A stretch of DNA of 64,000 nucleotides from Lepidurus packardi. Its lineage: Eukaryota > Arthropoda > Branchiopoda > Notostraca > Triopsidae. This document shows, in pieces, positions 11,272 through 23,000 of the stretch. Every line of letters starts with the position of its first letter. The stretch's first letter is position 1. Under the pieces are notes generated by a model, which was given only the letters and a program-made list of their open reading frames with translations, searched no databases and was not told the origin of the DNA. Position numbers and translations under genes: made by a program. Location: NCBI GenBank assembly GCA_023053545.1, contig JAKZAN010000007.1, forward strand, positions 8,804,001 through 8,868,000, read 5' to 3'.

Positions 11272-12752
11272 TTTTCGATTGGATTGGCGAAAGATGCTGC
11301 TTTGTCTTATCCTCTTTACTCAGTCTTATGTTGGGGCGTTCACTGTTACTGTGAGAGCACTAGCAATTGCAAGTTGACTCGTGGAACTCTTGGCGTGGTA
11401 TGCGCTTGTTTAGCAACGAGTTGCAATGTATTATAGGACCGCTGCCCTCTCATGCTTTATTTGCTATCATGTGGCACGACAAGAATGATTCAACTGTTTG
11501 CTAACTGCGTTTTTCAACGCACAGGAAATGCCAAACCGAGCGATTGCTACGCCTCGTTTACACTCTCGCTGTATATAGGCCGACAGCTATCTTACGCAGT
11601 TTAGCGTCGAAATTGGGACATCGATGCCTGTGGGGTAGGCAAATGTCGCGACATTTGCTGATTTTTTTTTTTTTTGCCTAGCTGACAAAATACACTTCTC
11701 AACCATCAGGAGCGTGTTGGGAGGTCAAAGAGGTTGGAGAGCAGTGAATTTTCATGCAATTTGCGACTTCGGGACAAGAGATCCGGAGAATTTACTTCCA
11801 TAAACTGGCCAACAGCAACTGACATACAAGTGTAAACAAGGTTTAGGTGTTCCTAAGCGGATTTGATGTTATGACTCAAGGGTTTTTTTCATGCCAAGGT
11901 TATGAGTATAGGAACGAGTTTTGCAAGTTGGTATGCTATTAGGAAATTTAAAACTGCGGAAAGAGAGCACGACCGGAAAAAATGGAGATTTCAAATTACA
12001 CTACACGCTTACATAAACAAAAAGCTTAGAAATGGTAGTCACAAACTCTACTTTCAAAATTAAGTTTAAAATCAATGCTTAGAGCTTTGGACTTGGACAT
12101 AGTAAGAATAAGCTAGCAGAGATCTAATAAGACAATTAATACAGCTATCACTATTGGACAGAACTGATTGCGTAGAACGTGATACATTTCGTTCTAACTT
12201 TTTTGACAATTGGACAAGTAGCACTCGAATGAGAAGAACCAAAAGAAAAGGCAGGAACAAATTCTCTACGGAGTACTACGGTATTCGATAGATGTTAAGC
12301 GATATTCCGATAGCTTGCTGCTGACTAATCAACCAAATGAGGATACATTTTCAAATAAACCTTGTTCTTTTGGAAAACAAGTGGTGAATTGCGAGGACTT
12401 AAAAAGTATTTCAAGTTCTTAAGTTTTATAACATGGTGACTCAGCCTAGTGTTGTAAAATGTTATAAAATAAAGTTTTATAAAAAATTTCGCGAAGACGC
12501 AGGAGTCCTTGAAAGAAATCTTAGTCAAAGTCGCTTAACTGGGAACTTATTGTCAGGCTAAAGGCTTTTACTTAGCACAGCCCATAAACTGTGACGTTTT
12601 CCTGTCTGTTGTCTATCCGCAAACTTAAATAGACATTTTTTTCGTTAACTGGCATTTGTTTAACTCGGAGCTAATTGTACAATCTTGTCAATTCCGCATT
12701 TTAATTGCAGTCTAATCACAGTGTTATCTAGCTCTACCTCAAGCTTTTGAAA

Positions 12753-13213
12753 GATGAGCATGTCCCAGACAGTTTTCAAAAGTCGAAAAGACCTTCCTTC
12801 AACAATGTGGTACCTTTGGCTGCTGCTTCTTTTTGCTTATGGTAAAATCATATTAATTGACTAAAGTGTCCGTTTATTTACTACTTTAATGCAATATTTT
12901 ACATAGGAAGCTCTCAAGAATGAACGCTTCCTATGTAATATCTTAAATTTATTTTGGGCGCGTTTAGGTGTATTTCGCGCCAGAGGGCTGAGGGTACAGT
13001 ATACTGTGGTACCACTATTGGTACCCGGCCAATGTCCTATGGACGTGTACCAATACACTATTGGTACCCGGCCAATATATTGGCCACGTACCAATGGCCT
13101 GCTGTGACTTCTCCGTTCGGAATTACACGTACGATGATATGGAGAATGATGTCACGTTGGAGCATTTCAGTTTAGCAGAGGAGGATTTGGTCTACAAAGT
13201 GAAAACAAACTAA
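12753..13213 (+). other. Candidate two-exon gene fragment encoding a secreted or membrane protein
   Basis: An ATG at 12753 opens a frame with a basic start and a hydrophobic core (MWYLWLLLLFAY), like a signal peptide, ending at a GT donor (12841, phase 1). Downstream, about 13098-13213 reads CCDFSVRNYTYDDMEND to a TAA. Phase-1 splicing after a signal exon and a C-[DE]-F-[SN]-[VI] start mimic exons 1 and 2 of the IL-17-receptor-like gene at 20062, so this may be a truncated relic of such a receptor. The acceptor is not clear because 12960-13100 is full of TATTGGTACCCGGCCAAT-type inverted repeats. A hairpin (TTACATAGGAAGC / GCTTCCTATGTAA, about 12898-12935) sits in the putative intron. Confidence 0.3.
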
Positions 13214-13301
13214 AATTTATCACTTTTTTTTATAACATTTTGTATGGTAGATACTGTTCATTCTACAAGTTCATTCTATCACGACCTGATCAAGTTGTTT
13301 G

Positions 13302-13372
13302 GTAGTCCTTGGACAGCCCCCGCTTGGATTAAGTCCAATCATGATTTAATTGGATAAGGACACTTACTAGAG
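13302..13372 (+). repeat. 71-bp dispersed repeat, copy 2
   Basis: Same orientation and one-base difference from 6474-6544. The two copies lie just inside the left arm's inner boundary and about 600 bp beyond the right arm's outer end, so they bracket the spacer and right arm. Confidence 0.85.
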
Positions 13373-14128
13373 GACTTTTACCCAACTTGGGCCAATTATT
13401 TCGTCAAGTTGAGTCCCCAAAACATTTCCAAGTTGTATTTTAAGTGAGAAAAGTTAGATTTCTAGACGCTTATGAAGCAGCAGGAGTACCCTTTTGGGGT
13501 ATAGAAAAATGGCTGGATTCAATTGACACACGGTTCCTTGGATTTATTGGTGAAATCACAGTCCGAAGTGGTACATCGGGGTTGGACTACTGAGACGCAA
13601 GCGATATTTGTGGGTGGATTCTTGGGACCAGCTATAGGCAATTCCAGCCACGAACAAATACAGCTTAATACTCAGCTAAATACAGCTTAATACTTAAAGC
13701 TTAGAACAGAAAAAGTACCATAACTCTAGGATTCCGTATCCCGGCTCGATTTCAAATGTCGGACCTATCTTATCAACGATATAATCCGCTAGGGCACTTT
13801 GCTTATCATCTCCACTTGAGTCCAAATATGTTAATCAGGCTGCGTAATTTCTCAGAATTTGATGGACCTTTAGGGGAGCAAAGGAGCAAGGAAGGGATTT
13901 GGACTGCAGATGTAGACACGTCGCTTGCTCGTTACAAGTGTAGTAGCGTAGGTTGACCTTGAAAAGTCTAACCTAAGGGAGAGACACAGATTCTTGGAAA
14001 CCTAGTGACGGGAGCAAGTGGAAAGTAAACAAACTGTTTCTAGTAGACAATACACAAAATAAACTTACAAAGCCACATCTTTGATTTTATCGTTTGTAGT
14101 ACCTCCTAAAGCTAAACCAAATTCAACA
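13373..14128. other. Intergenic, no gene recognised
   Basis: Contains short open frames (for example 13756-13956) without family features or a supported start. The final 80 bases lead into SDR-A and may be its 5' UTR. Confidence 0.4.
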
Positions 14129-15222
14129 ATGGTTTATGGAAATGTGTTGGTAACAGGAGCCAACCGCGGCATTGGTTTACACCTTGTCAAACAAATAGCT
14201 CTGGTTCCAGATGTGCAGTTAGTTCTAGCAACCTGCCGTTTGCCAAACGAAGCCCAAGAGCTACAAGAATTGGCAAAGGAAAATCCTAAAGTACAAATCT
14301 TACAACTAGGTAATTAAGTTCAAGAATTTTCTCTACTCTTACTGCATACTTATATTCTGTTGATTAACGACTACTAACTGTTTTGAACGATCCACTGTAT
14401 TTGAAACGTTTCATTTTACATTAATCTGTAAGCGTAAGTTGTGGTTTTTATGTTCCAGATGTGTCCAGTTCGGAGTCAATAGAAAATGTCGCCAAGATTG
14501 TGGGAGAAAAAGTAGGAAAAAATGGACTCAACTTGCTTATCAACAATGCAGGCATCTTACGACGTGCTCCCAAACTAGAACTACTCACAGCCGAGCAAAT
14601 GATGGAGAACTACGCCACTAATACTGTGGCTCCTCTTATGCTCACTCAAGTAACTACCGTTTTTAAACTTGCAGAAACCCTTAAAACAATTCTATGTATT
14701 AAAGGCATTGCTTCCCTTACTTGAAAAAGCAGCTGCAGTAAAGCAAATCAAGAAACCCGATGTTAAAGCAGCGGTTGTGAACATTAGTTCTGATTTGGGC
14801 TCCTTAGCATTGATTCCTGATTTACATACGGCCACCATGACAAGACTTGGCAATCTACTGCCTTATAACTGCAGCAAAGTATACTATACTTAGAAGAATC
14901 CTTTATTTTCGTAGCAGATTCTAGCATGTTTGTGAATAGGCAGCCTTAAATATGGTAACACGATGCATAGCAGTTGAGAAACCGGACATTATGGTCGTTA
15001 GTATTCATCCTGGATGGGTAAGTTTACATTATGTTACAAAAATAAATAAATTAAAATAACATGATTTCTTTAATCTTACAGGTTGCAACCGATATGGGAG
15101 GTCCGAGTGCAACTCTAACGGGGGAACAGAGTGTCTCTGCCATTGTTAAGACACTACAAGGCTTGAAAAGCGAGCAGAATGGTGGATACTTCAACTGGGA
15201 AGGTCAATCTATGCCTTGGTGA
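14129..15222 (+). CDS. Short-chain dehydrogenase/reductase A (sniffer/C-factor-like)
   Basis: Five exons, 14129-14309, 14459-14649, 14705-14878, 14940-15017 and 15082-15222, all GT-AG with matching phases, give 254 residues, the normal size for a classical SDR. Motifs: TGANRGIG (residues 9-16) binds the dinucleotide; NNAG (89-92); catalytic Ser in NISS (152/153); YNCSK gives Tyr178 and Lys182; HPGW and VATDMGG follow, as in sniffer/C-factor-type carbonyl reductases, usually NADPH-dependent and cytosolic. The ATG at 14129 is chosen because it places the glycine motif at the usual distance; upstream in-frame sequence lacks an ATG. It is closest to SDR-B, with the same intron positions, so they are tandem duplicates. 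The substrate is unknown. Confidence 0.9.
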
Positions 15223-15813
15223 ACAGCATGCGAAGAATTTTCCTTAGTCACTAACTTCTTTGGCAAGAATTATTGGAATTTTCTTTTAAAATTTGCAAAT
15301 TCTCTGAAAACCTTGCAGCTTTTACAAACCATTTGGTCTTGTTACCCGTAGAATACTCGACTTTCTGTAATTACTCAAATATAGACACTCGAACTTTGCC
15401 AATATAAAGCAAATACATTATTCCATGAATTATTCATGAACCATTCATGGTAAATCTCTTTCAATATTATTCTAAGGCACGTCGTACCGTTATGACAAAG
15501 GAGATTCCAATGCTAAATTGACGGAACAGTGCTTCTTGTGTTGTAAGAATGATGGAACCTTGAATCTAGTACTTTTTCCCTTGTTATACTTTATAAGTTC
15601 TACTATAGAACATTAGAATTCGAACATCAGTACTTTTGTACTCAAATTGGATGAATACAAAAAGATTGTCAATTGTTGGGAGCATATTGACATACTAATG
15701 TTCATGAGCAAAGTGGAATTGAAGAGACGCGGCAGTTTTATGAGATTATATGGTAAGACTGACTTCGCTAAAATAAAAAAAAATAATAATGTTGGCCAAT
15801 AAATGCTATTCCA
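15223..15813. other. SDR-A/SDR-B spacer, no gene seen
   Basis: AT-rich; contains a small ATTCATGAACCATTCATG repeat near 15427 and no supported frame. The minus-strand frame 15613-15897 overlaps the SDR-B promoter region and has no family features. Confidence 0.4.
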
Positions 15814-15969
15814 AGCGCGAGACTCTTGACCCGTGATACTGCTATAAGACCTTAAGCTTGATTGTCTTATCTTAAGAAAACAGCTTCTGCTTAGCAACAG
15901 AAGATAATATTAAGCAAGCGAACGAGGACATACCGAAATAGTTCCTAGCAATTTAGACAAGTTACAATC
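15814..15969 (+). promoter_or_regulatory. Conserved upstream block of SDR-B
   Basis: This block and 27980-28130 upstream of SDR-C share AGCGCG-GACTCTT, GATA--GCTA-AAGACCTT, ATCTTAAG-AAACAG and CAGCAACAG-like stretches at similar spacing, ending at the ATG. The similarity outside coding sequence points to a co-duplicated promoter and 5' UTR. Confidence 0.55.
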
Positions 15970-17125
15970 ATGGTTAGTGGAAATGTAATAGTTACAGGAG
16001 CCAATCGAGGTATTGGTTTAGAACTTGTGAAACAGCTCGTTCTAGTACCAGAAGTGCAGTTAATTCTAGCAACCTGCCGTTTGCCAAACGAAGCCCAAGA
16101 GCTGCAAGACTTGGCTAAGGAAAATCCTAAAGTGCAAATCTTACAACTAGGTAATTAAGTTCAATCATTTTCTTTACACTTACTGCATACTTAGGAGATT
16201 CCAATGCTTATATGTTCTATATTCTGATTCTAAATACATATTCTGATATATAATGATTCTATATTCTGTTGATTAACGACTATTAACTGTTCTAAACGAT
16301 CCACTGTATTTGAAACTTTTCATTTTACATTAAACTGGAAGCGTAAGTTGTTGTTTTTATGTTCCAGATGTGTCCAGTTCGGAATCAATAGAAAATGTCA
16401 CCAAGATTGTGGGAGAAAAAGTAGGAAAAAATGGACTCAACTTGCTTATCAACAATGCAGGCATCTTACGACATGCTCCCAAACTAGAACTACTCACAGC
16501 CGAGCAAATGATGGAGAGCTACGCCACTAATACTGTGGCTCCTCTTATGCTCACTCAAGTAACTATCGTTTTTAGACTTGCAGAAAACCCTTAAAACAAT
16601 TCTATGTATTAAAGGCATTGCTTCCCTTACTTGAAAATGCAGCTGCAATAAGGCAAATCAAGAAACCCGATATTAAAGCAGCGGTTGTGAACATTAGCTC
16701 TATTGTAGGCTCCTTAGCATTGATTCCTGATTTCTTTACGGTCAGCTTGGCAAGACGTGGCAATCTATTACCGTATACCTGCAGCAAGGTATACGATATT
16801 TAGAAAATCCTCTATTTTTTGCCAGATTCTAGTATGTTTGTAATAGACCGCCTTAAATATGATAACAAGATGCATAGCAGTTGAGAAACCAGAAATTATG
16901 GTCGTTAGTATTCATCCCGGATGGGTAAGTTGACACTTATGTACCACAAGTACTGTACATTCATTAAAAATAATACGATTTCAGGTTGCAACCGATATGG
17001 GAGGTCCGAATGGAAGTTTAACGGGAGAGCAGAGTGCTTCTGCCATTGTTAAGACGCTACAAGGCCTGAAAAGCGAGCATAGTGGTGGATTCTTCAATTG
17101 GGAAGGCGAATCTATGGCTTGGTGA
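15970..17125 (+). CDS. Short-chain dehydrogenase/reductase B (sniffer/C-factor-like)
   Basis: Exons 15970-16150, 16368-16558, 16615-16788, 16847-16924 and 16985-17125 give 254 residues with exon lengths identical to SDR-A (181, 191, 174, 78, 141). It has TGANRGIG, NNAG, NISS, YTCSK (Tyr178/Lys182) and HPGW. Exon 2 and parts of the introns are almost the same as in SDR-A, showing a recent tandem duplication. Catalytic residues are intact, so it should be an active NAD(P)H-dependent carbonyl reductase of unknown substrate. It ends GESMAW where most paralogues here end in PW. Confidence 0.9.
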
Positions 17126-17857
17126 ACAGCATGCGAAGGAATCTCCTTAGTCACAAACTTAATTAGCGAGGATTACTAGATTTTTTTTTATAATTTTCAA
17201 ATTCCCTTAAAACCTCGCAGCTTTTACAGAGCACTTGATCTTCTTACCAGTAGAACATTCGACTTTCTGTAATCGCTCGAACATACATATACTCGAACTT
17301 CGTCAATATTATTATTCTAAGAATTACAAATTCTAAGGGTTACAAATTATTCTAAAAATGATTTCTTTTGATGCAATTCGGCACATCGTACCCATAGGAC
17401 AGAGGAGAAACAAATGTAAAATTAACTGAAGAAAAATTGTTTCTTCTATCGTAAGAATGCTAATAAAGGGGCCTGAAAAGCGAGCAAAATGGCGGATTCA
17501 ATTGGGAATTGGAATTGGTCCAGTTATACTTTTGTAAATGTAAAGTGAGTATGAAATGATTCGAGATGGTTTGAAGGAGGAAAACTTTAGTGGAATACAC
17601 AGTTGTCAAAGCACAGCAGACACCTAAAAAAGACACCTAAAAAATATGTAAGTTATCATATACATCATGAATCATCCATCATTGTATGTGTATTGCGGGT
17701 AACCGCATCCACTACACATATAATGTGTATTTTCATGGGTGGAGCATTTGTAAACTTGATTCTTCTAACCGTTCGTTTAGCACGTACGACTTCTCAAGTC
17801 GAGTTCCGTAAACTTTCGAAATGTAGGCTGTAGCGACCGCCCATAAGAGTTAAGCGT
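17126..17857. other. Intergenic, no gene recognised
   Basis: Includes a short stretch at about 17473-17500 (CTGAAAAGCGAGCAAAATGG) that copies part of the last SDR exon, a small relic of another SDR duplicate. The frame at 17603-17833 has no recognisable features. Confidence 0.45.
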
Positions 17858-18514
17858 ACTGCCCCTGTCAACCTGGCATGTCAGACATTTTGGCGTTATG
17901 TCATGGCGGACATGACACTCGGATTGATTTACATTGGAATGTCAGAATGAATAATGTCATGTCGGAATGGGTGTGGCTTTGTGAAAAGCCACATATTGCT
18001 GTATTTATTGTTGTCCAATACATAAAAATGTTGTCGAGTGAAGACATGAAAATTCACTTCGGGTTTCTTGCAAGGTATTCAAAATTGGAGAATGCGACCT
18101 TTTCCTCTTTTTCGATGAACGGTCGTTGCACCCTGAGGGTCCGGGCATGAAAATTTAATGGGTATATAAAATACATAATGGATATATAATAAAATATATA
18201 ACGGATATATAATATATAGTGGATATATATAAGACTATGTATAATTACCTATAAGCTATAAAAGTAACATCAAGTTAAATAATTCATAATAATGTTCATA
18301 AGTAGTTCAAGTCAAATCAAAATCAATGTTTACAAACACACGTGGCCCGACCCACCACTTTTGTGATTGGTGGAAGTAGGCCTGTCAGCCAGAAAAGTGG
18401 AGCGCTGCTGGACTCTTGACACTGTAGTTTTCTGACAGGAGTTCCAGCCATGTCAACGGTACTGCGCATGCGGCTTGCCAGCCAGACAGACAGCTGACAG
18501 TTGACAGGGGCAGT
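17858..18514. mobile_element. Putative non-autonomous DNA transposon (657 bp)
   Basis: Starts ACTGCCCCTGTCAAC and ends with its exact inverse GTTGACAGGGGCAGT. No transposase frame is seen and no clear target duplication was found, so the superfamily is open. It contains an AT-rich run of GGATATATAA repeats (about 18165-18235). Confidence 0.6.
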
Positions 18515-20061
18515 GTAAAGCAGGCTTAGATTAGTCGAGCAAGATTTGCTTGTCTAACTTTTAAGAACACAACACAGAACAAAACGAACACAGCGGTTTA
18601 GGTCCAAACTGGGGAGAAACGACCTTTATATTAGCTAAACAATCGCTTGAGTCGTATCTTCTTTCGTACGTTTTTCTTCGCCTAAACAGAAAACAAGAAC
18701 TGGAGCAGGAGGAAGAAGAACGAACAGCTGAAGAGAAAACCAACCTTCAAGCTCCGCCCCTTCGCTTTCTAGCATGTGTTGCATTGTGTATAACGATGGG
18801 GTCTAATATGGAATATATTGGCAGTGGGGTTGTTGATGAGAACATTCACGTATTTCCAAATTGAACTAGCATTACTTAAAATTAGACAAATACTTTTAAA
18901 TTCCAAGTTGATTTTTATTAAAACGATACATTAAGTACAGTAATACGTATTTTTACTGAATATTGGTTAATAAACAATTTAATGCACGAAATAAGACTTT
19001 TGTCTTGTTTTAAAACTAACCACATGGCTAAAGGTGTGCTGCAATCCTTTATGCACGGCAAACAATCTGCAATATAATGAAATTGTATTGTGATAACGTA
19101 GGGGATGTAGACATTTTCTTTAATAAGTTCATCTTTTTAATATCATTTTGCGTAAAATTTATTAAAATTTGTAGGTCTTCTAAGTTACGAAAACTTTCAA
19201 TGAATCTTATATCAAAATTGTACAAACTTAGCTGAGTAGGTCTTATTATTAGATAGTTAAAATAGATAGTTAAAAACTAACTAAAAAGAACTAACTAAAA
19301 AACTAACTAACTGAAAAGAAGATAGTTGAAAACTAACTTTTCCATGAACTCTTTCTGTTTCTTTTCATTTCTTCTTAAGATACATTACACACGTTTGTCA
19401 CTAAATCCGGAGAACGTGGTGTTTGAGAAAGGGTGTGACATCAGTGTCCTATTCTGACAAAAAAGGACCAACTACTTGCACTACACCGTGGCCTTGGAAG
19501 CCAATGTTTCGAAAAACAAGAGCCCCCAAAGGCACTGCAAATGAAATGCGGCTTATAGTATATATGACCTAAGCAAGTCAACTTTGACTTTTGGCCAAAC
19601 ACGTCACTTAAGCTCACTCTTGTTGTTTTTCTGTTCGCTGTTAGCCCTTGTTCCTCCTGCTCCAGTTCTCGCTTTCTGTAATAGTGTACAGGCAAAGGAA
19701 ATAGTGAGACTGAGGATGTAACTCTAACGGTCTTCCTTATCTACAAAGCCGTTTCCTCCCAGTTCAAACCCAAACCGCCAGAACTCAGCACTGCCGGCAG
19801 TCTTACGCGATACGATACCAAGCACCAGTTAACAATGAATATTAGGAGTTGTCCATCGCTAACTCGTTGTGTAAAACCTGTAGCTGTTTAGTATCCTCCC
19901 TGGGGTCAATCTACCACTGCCATGCTGCTTCCACCCATAAACTAAGCGTGTAAACCAATAGTAGTGTACGCTTTCGCGCTTTTCAGTGACAACTTTTCAG
20001 TGTTGGGTTATTACAGACGCTAAGTTTTCTAGCTATGTGAGGAATAGAATCTTATTCCCAA
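18515..20061. other. Intergenic, no gene recognised
   Basis: A plus-strand frame without ATG from about 18563 to 18864 contains an acidic run (ELEQEEEERTAEEK). A minus-strand frame ending at 19441 holds a similar ELEQEEQGLTA segment, suggesting an inverted, decayed duplication. AT-rich AACTAAC repeats occur at 19255-19335. Neither frame can be assigned. Confidence 0.3.
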
Positions 20062-23000
20062 ATGCCTTCCATCTCAGGAATACCTCAATGTATTGACTGT
20101 TTTGTTCTTCTGTGCCTTGGAATGCTAAGTGTTTCTGCTGGCACGTTAAACGTTCATGGAACTAACTACGCAGTACAAGATATCCGTAAGTTTTGGCGCA
20201 TAACTCAGTTCTGATGACTAAATTCCTTTGACTCAGAACTGGTTTGTGGTTTTCCCTATCTTAGGCAACAACTCGTCTACAGTTCCTTCCTGTGAGTTTA
20301 ACATCACTAGCATGGTTGGATACGATTACTACGACGACGAAGCTCATTTGGTTGTTATCATCGACTTATTACCATCATTCTGTAAACATCAGCTGGAAAT
20401 TGAGCTGTACAGCGGTACTTGCCATTCCAATAAAGTACTCCATACCCCTAGACGTTTAGGCTCTAAGAGTTCCAATCAAAATGGAGCAGAACATCCTTGC
20501 TCACCAGACTCTGCAATACCCCTTATGGCTAACAAATTATTAGCATTATCAGAAGTACGTATAGTTAATTGCAAATCACGACGTTAGAAGAACTCTATTT
20601 TGCCTTTCAGGTGCAAGCCAACTTTACGCTAGAACACGTCTATTCCGGTAACTATTGCTTACTTGTCTACATAGACCAAGAAGCCGCCATGCGCAAAACA
20701 TACCATGACCCTTTTACCATCGAGAATGAAAAGTTAACGTCACTTGCATTTCTCACTGATTGGAACACGACAATTAACGTCTTTTCCCCTTCACATGGGT
20801 GAGCAACTTGAACTACAATGTGATCCTTGAACTACAATGTGAACTACAATTGCTTAAAATCCTCGAATATAATATTTAATATAGAAAAGTCATCGTAAAG
20901 TTTACACTACCCGATCCCAAGTACGATGTCTCACAGTTCATAGTCACCCTACAGAAAATTAACGGAGATTGCGAAAATAGGGTCTGGGCTAATCCTACTG
21001 ATTTGGGGATGATATGCTTAAAACCGAATAAGGAAAAGAACCAGACTTTCATTGAAGTGGAATTCGTAAACAGAACTGACGGAAATTACTGCGTTTTGGT
21101 AAGCTGACCAAAGAAGCGATTACATCTAACGATCTATCATAGATCACTCCATTCGATGTGCGTTGTCATCCGAATGCGACTTACTGGAAAAGTGATCCAT
21201 TCTCGAATTGCACGCGATTTTACCCGGGTACATTCACCATTCAAACTAGTAAGTTCCTTTGTACTCAAAGACTTTCTTTTCAAGTGCAGTGTCGCTTTAT
21301 TGTGATCACGTCTGTCAAGTGATTGCTGATTCTATTAAGCGGCAATTCCAATAACCGAAAATTGGAAATACGTAGCAAAGAAACAAAGCATTGCCTACTT
21401 TTTTTACACTTTCCCGTACGTTTCCCTTTCTAGATTCACTACACTACAGTTTCATTTGTGACGATTTTGCGTCAATTTTGGACAGAGATGATTGAGGAAT
21501 TCCTATTAACGTTCTCAACACGATATCTCTTCTATTATTCCCAGTTAGGTCATTCAGTGTAATGAAATTTAGTAGCGAAGCTAATCCCTCAATGGCAAAA
21601 AGGGAAAAAAAAGAAAGTGCTTGGCGACTATGAATCGTGAAATGTATTGTCACCAATAGTCTGTATGCAAAATGGCATTTAATTGCCTGACCTCTTCCTT
21701 TAATTGACTGGGGAGTTTAGAAGGGTTATTGGGTTGAGAAGCCTGCGTAAGCGTAGTAGCAGGATTGGTAGATACGAGGTAAAAGCAGTGTCACTGGTAA
21801 ATACGCAAAAGTCCATGTAGTAATGAATTTTAGCATTTTTAAACGGTCCTTCAACATTTGATTTCCTAAAGCGACTGGGTTCTAATAACCCAACACGTTC
21901 TCCGGATTTAGTTACCAACGTATGTAATGTATATCAGAGTCAAAAGTGACACTCCTGTGTCACTGTCCAACAATGAATTTGAGCATTTTTAAACGGTCCT
22001 TCAAAATTTGATTTCATAAAACGGCTGGTTCTAATATCCCAACACGTTCTCCGGAGTTAGTTACCAACGTATGTAATGTATCTCAGAGTCAAAAGTGACA
22101 CTGCTATGTCACTGTCCAACAATGAATTTGAGCATTAAACGGTCCTTCAAAATTTGCAACTTGGCCTGTTGTGTAAAGTGACGGATCCATCGGTCTCCTG
22201 AAGGGAGCTGAGGCAAATTTGACTGAAAACGGTATCAAGTTCAGACCGAATAGCACTTCACACCCCCTGATGGCGGGTGGATGGTGGGTGCGCCAGATAA
22301 ACACAAAACGAGCTATTCACTTTATGTTGGCACAAACAAAGAACGTTAGGTTAAGTTAGGTTAGGTTAGTTTGAGCAATCTCGTAACGTTCTTATCTTCT
22401 TCGGAAGTCTACATTGTTGTTTTCTTCATGTTCGCCATGTTCGTTTTCACTAGTCGTCAAGTTCATATTGAAAGTAACAAATGGTTTCGATATGAACAGG
22501 TTATAAATCGATTTACAGGGGTGTGAGGAGGTATTCGGTCTGAACTTGATACCGTTTTCAGTCAAATTTGCCTCAGCTCCTAAAGTGACGGATCCGTCAC
22601 TTTACACGACAGACCAGGCTGTTTAAACGGTCCTTCAAAATTTGATTTCATAAAGCGGCTGGTTCTAATATCCAAACACGTTCTCCGGATTTAGTTACCA
22701 ACGTATGTAATGTATCTCGGAATCAAAACTGACACTCCTGTGTCAATGTCCAACAATGAAATTTTCTTTGTTCAGCTAGTGGAGTGAAAGAAAGTGCAAA
22801 GAAACTAATCTAACCTAGCCAAACAAACACAATTTACCTATCCTAACCTAATGTATCTCAGAGTCAAAACTGATACTGATGTGTCACTGTCCAACAATGA
22901 ATTTGAGCATTTTTTAAACGGTCCTTCAAAATTTGATTTCATAAAGCGTCTGATTCTAATATCCCAACACGTTCTCCGGATTTAGTTACAAACGTAACGT

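Larger units (their letters stand above)
8284..12690. repeat. Right arm of large inverted duplication
   Basis: Reverse-complement partner of about 1449-6464. It holds the minus-strand XPG-like copy B, its upstream region (11272-12690) and, at its inner end, the last exon of the SDR pseudogene. It has no Harbinger-like element, preserving the empty target site near 12527-12540. Similarity fades at about 12690, where the left arm reaches 1449. Confidence 0.9.
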